From the NCBI RefSeq assembly GCF_000006405.1, contig NW_003205702.1, positions 20,362 through 75,538 on the forward strand: DNA of 55,177 nt, given 5' to 3'. A model generated the notes under the pieces. The model was not told where the DNA came from. It saw nothing but the letters and a program-made list of their open reading frames with translations, and did not search any database. Numbering within the stretch: the first letter of the stretch is position 1; each line of letters begins with the position of its first letter. The DNA is from Perkinsus marinus ATCC 50983 (lineage: Eukaryota; Perkinsozoa; Perkinsida; Perkinsidae). The translations under genes were made by a program, and so were the position numbers. Below, one piece after another: positions 54,301 to 55,177 of this stretch.

Positions 54301-55177
54301 TGCCGTTTGAGAAGAACAAGATGATGCTATAGAGGGTAACCGACTTCGAGAGAAAATCCCGGGCGGTCAATAACTACGTCGCGATCAGAGCTACAATCAG
54401 TGGCAAAAATCGAGACCGCGTTTGGCCGCAGGGAACTGCATGGTGTTCGCAACTCCTTGCACTATCAACCCGCTCAGAACAGCAATGATCGCAAAAGAGG
54501 AGGAAGGTTCGCCTTGGATCTTTATTTCCCCGCGGAGAATTTATAACACCCTATGCCTGCATCGCACAGCAACCTACTTTTCCTCGAGAGTGCAATAGGA
54601 GTTGATGTCCATCGAGCAATCTACTACTAACATCTGCAGCACATGTTTGACCTCGGTGAAGTTCTCTCGGGTCACACGTTCGCATACACGATGCACCTAG
54701 GGGTAGGTAGCGACGACACTAGACCGAGGCCACGTCTACAAGGTTCTCGCTGCCTGGTAACCTTTTCAATGAGAGCCCCCCGTATCGGGCAAGTATCGCC
54801 GCAATTTCAGCATCCAATCTCTCAACACACACGCTGATAAAAATTGAATGAGTCAGACTGGGTACCTGGTCACGAGGGCATCATCTACACGTCTGGATGG
54901 ACATGCGACTACGAAATCTCCCGGCTGTGCTGCAGCTAAGATTTCCTTCACATCGTCAACTGAGCGGTCATCGCAAGCTCGCCGCAGAGCAAAAGAGGAC
55001 ATGTAGCTAGCATACACGATGGAGAGAGAATTAGAACAATAACGACAACCAAACATCAAATAATCGTCAGAGCCCGCCGCATTCCTGTTGTTAGTACACA
55101 CTGTTACCTACCAGTCTTTGCCAGCAATAGGATCCTCGGCTTTTAGTCCCTCGATTCTATACTCTTCAGCCTGCGCG
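51345..55177 (+). repeat. Long direct duplication, copy B
   Basis: Colinear with 41343-45138 to the last base of the window, so the true end lies outside. It lacks the transposon fragment that precedes copy A. Small indels relative to copy A include an extra segment near 52881-52905 and one near 53465-53480. Confidence 0.95.
54719..55177 (-). CDS. Hypothetical protein of the duplicated unit, copy B (partial, runs off the window)
   Basis: Same exons as at 44679-45138: the block 54853-55101 is identical to its copy A counterpart, followed by VCVERLDAEIAAILARYGGL and NLVDVASV before the stop at 54719. The upstream exon differs slightly (PIAGKDW for PIAWQDW). No family recognised. Confidence 0.5.

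Overview
The window is nuclear DNA of a protist. The genes are extremely intron-dense, with many introns of 29-70 nt; intergenic gaps are short and the transposon load is heavy. Gene content (ALDH8A1-like, SWEET, Y14, NOP2, AP-4 mu, cathepsin L-like proteases, an IS630/Tc1 transposase) and style suggest an alveolate, and Perkinsus is my best guess. That assignment is inference from general familiarity, not shown by the sequence. Exon models were built by hand: GT-AG junctions were accepted only when they kept the frame, and total coding lengths divide by three in all the main models.

Layout. 60-6702 (+) ALDH8A1-like dehydrogenase in 15 exons. 7073-12111 (+) an unrecognised coiled-coil protein in 18 exons. 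13116-14186 (-) a small protein with a Y-Y-F-D...W motif; a 100-N gap lies in one of its introns. 17097-18903 (+) a SWEET sugar transporter. 19148-21790 (+) a secreted Glu/Ser repeat protein. 22408-22480 (+) tRNA-Met. 23103-29816 (-) three RNA-processing genes in a row: MPP6, Y14/RBM8A and NOP2. 30165-34009 (+) AP-4 mu; 34140-37457 (+) an alpha/beta hydrolase of the hormone-sensitive-lipase type; 37968-38796 (+) a RING protein. From 39.8 kb on the window is a tandem duplication of about 10 kb around cathepsin-like genes. One copy is broken by a DNA transposon fragment, and the space between holds LINE and LTR-element debris.

The introns are the most unusual part. A roughly 190-bp element with short inverted ends sits in introns in both orientations, and its terminal 59 bp is amplified into arrays of 8-14 units in seven introns of five genes. 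At least seven short introns in four neighbouring genes are made of pieces that look like the 3' half of a tRNA gene (B box, acceptor end, T-run). A 9-mer, TCGCTCCGC, occurs 13 times against about 0.4 expected, seven of them in introns. In the 47-51 kb region there are 14-nt insertions with one invariant architecture: seven bases, one base, the reverse complement of the seven, then the last six of the seven again. Two of these are proven insertions, by comparison of two copies of the same repeat. I rate the tRNA-piece introns and the 14-nt palindromic insertions as the best candidates for something undescribed.
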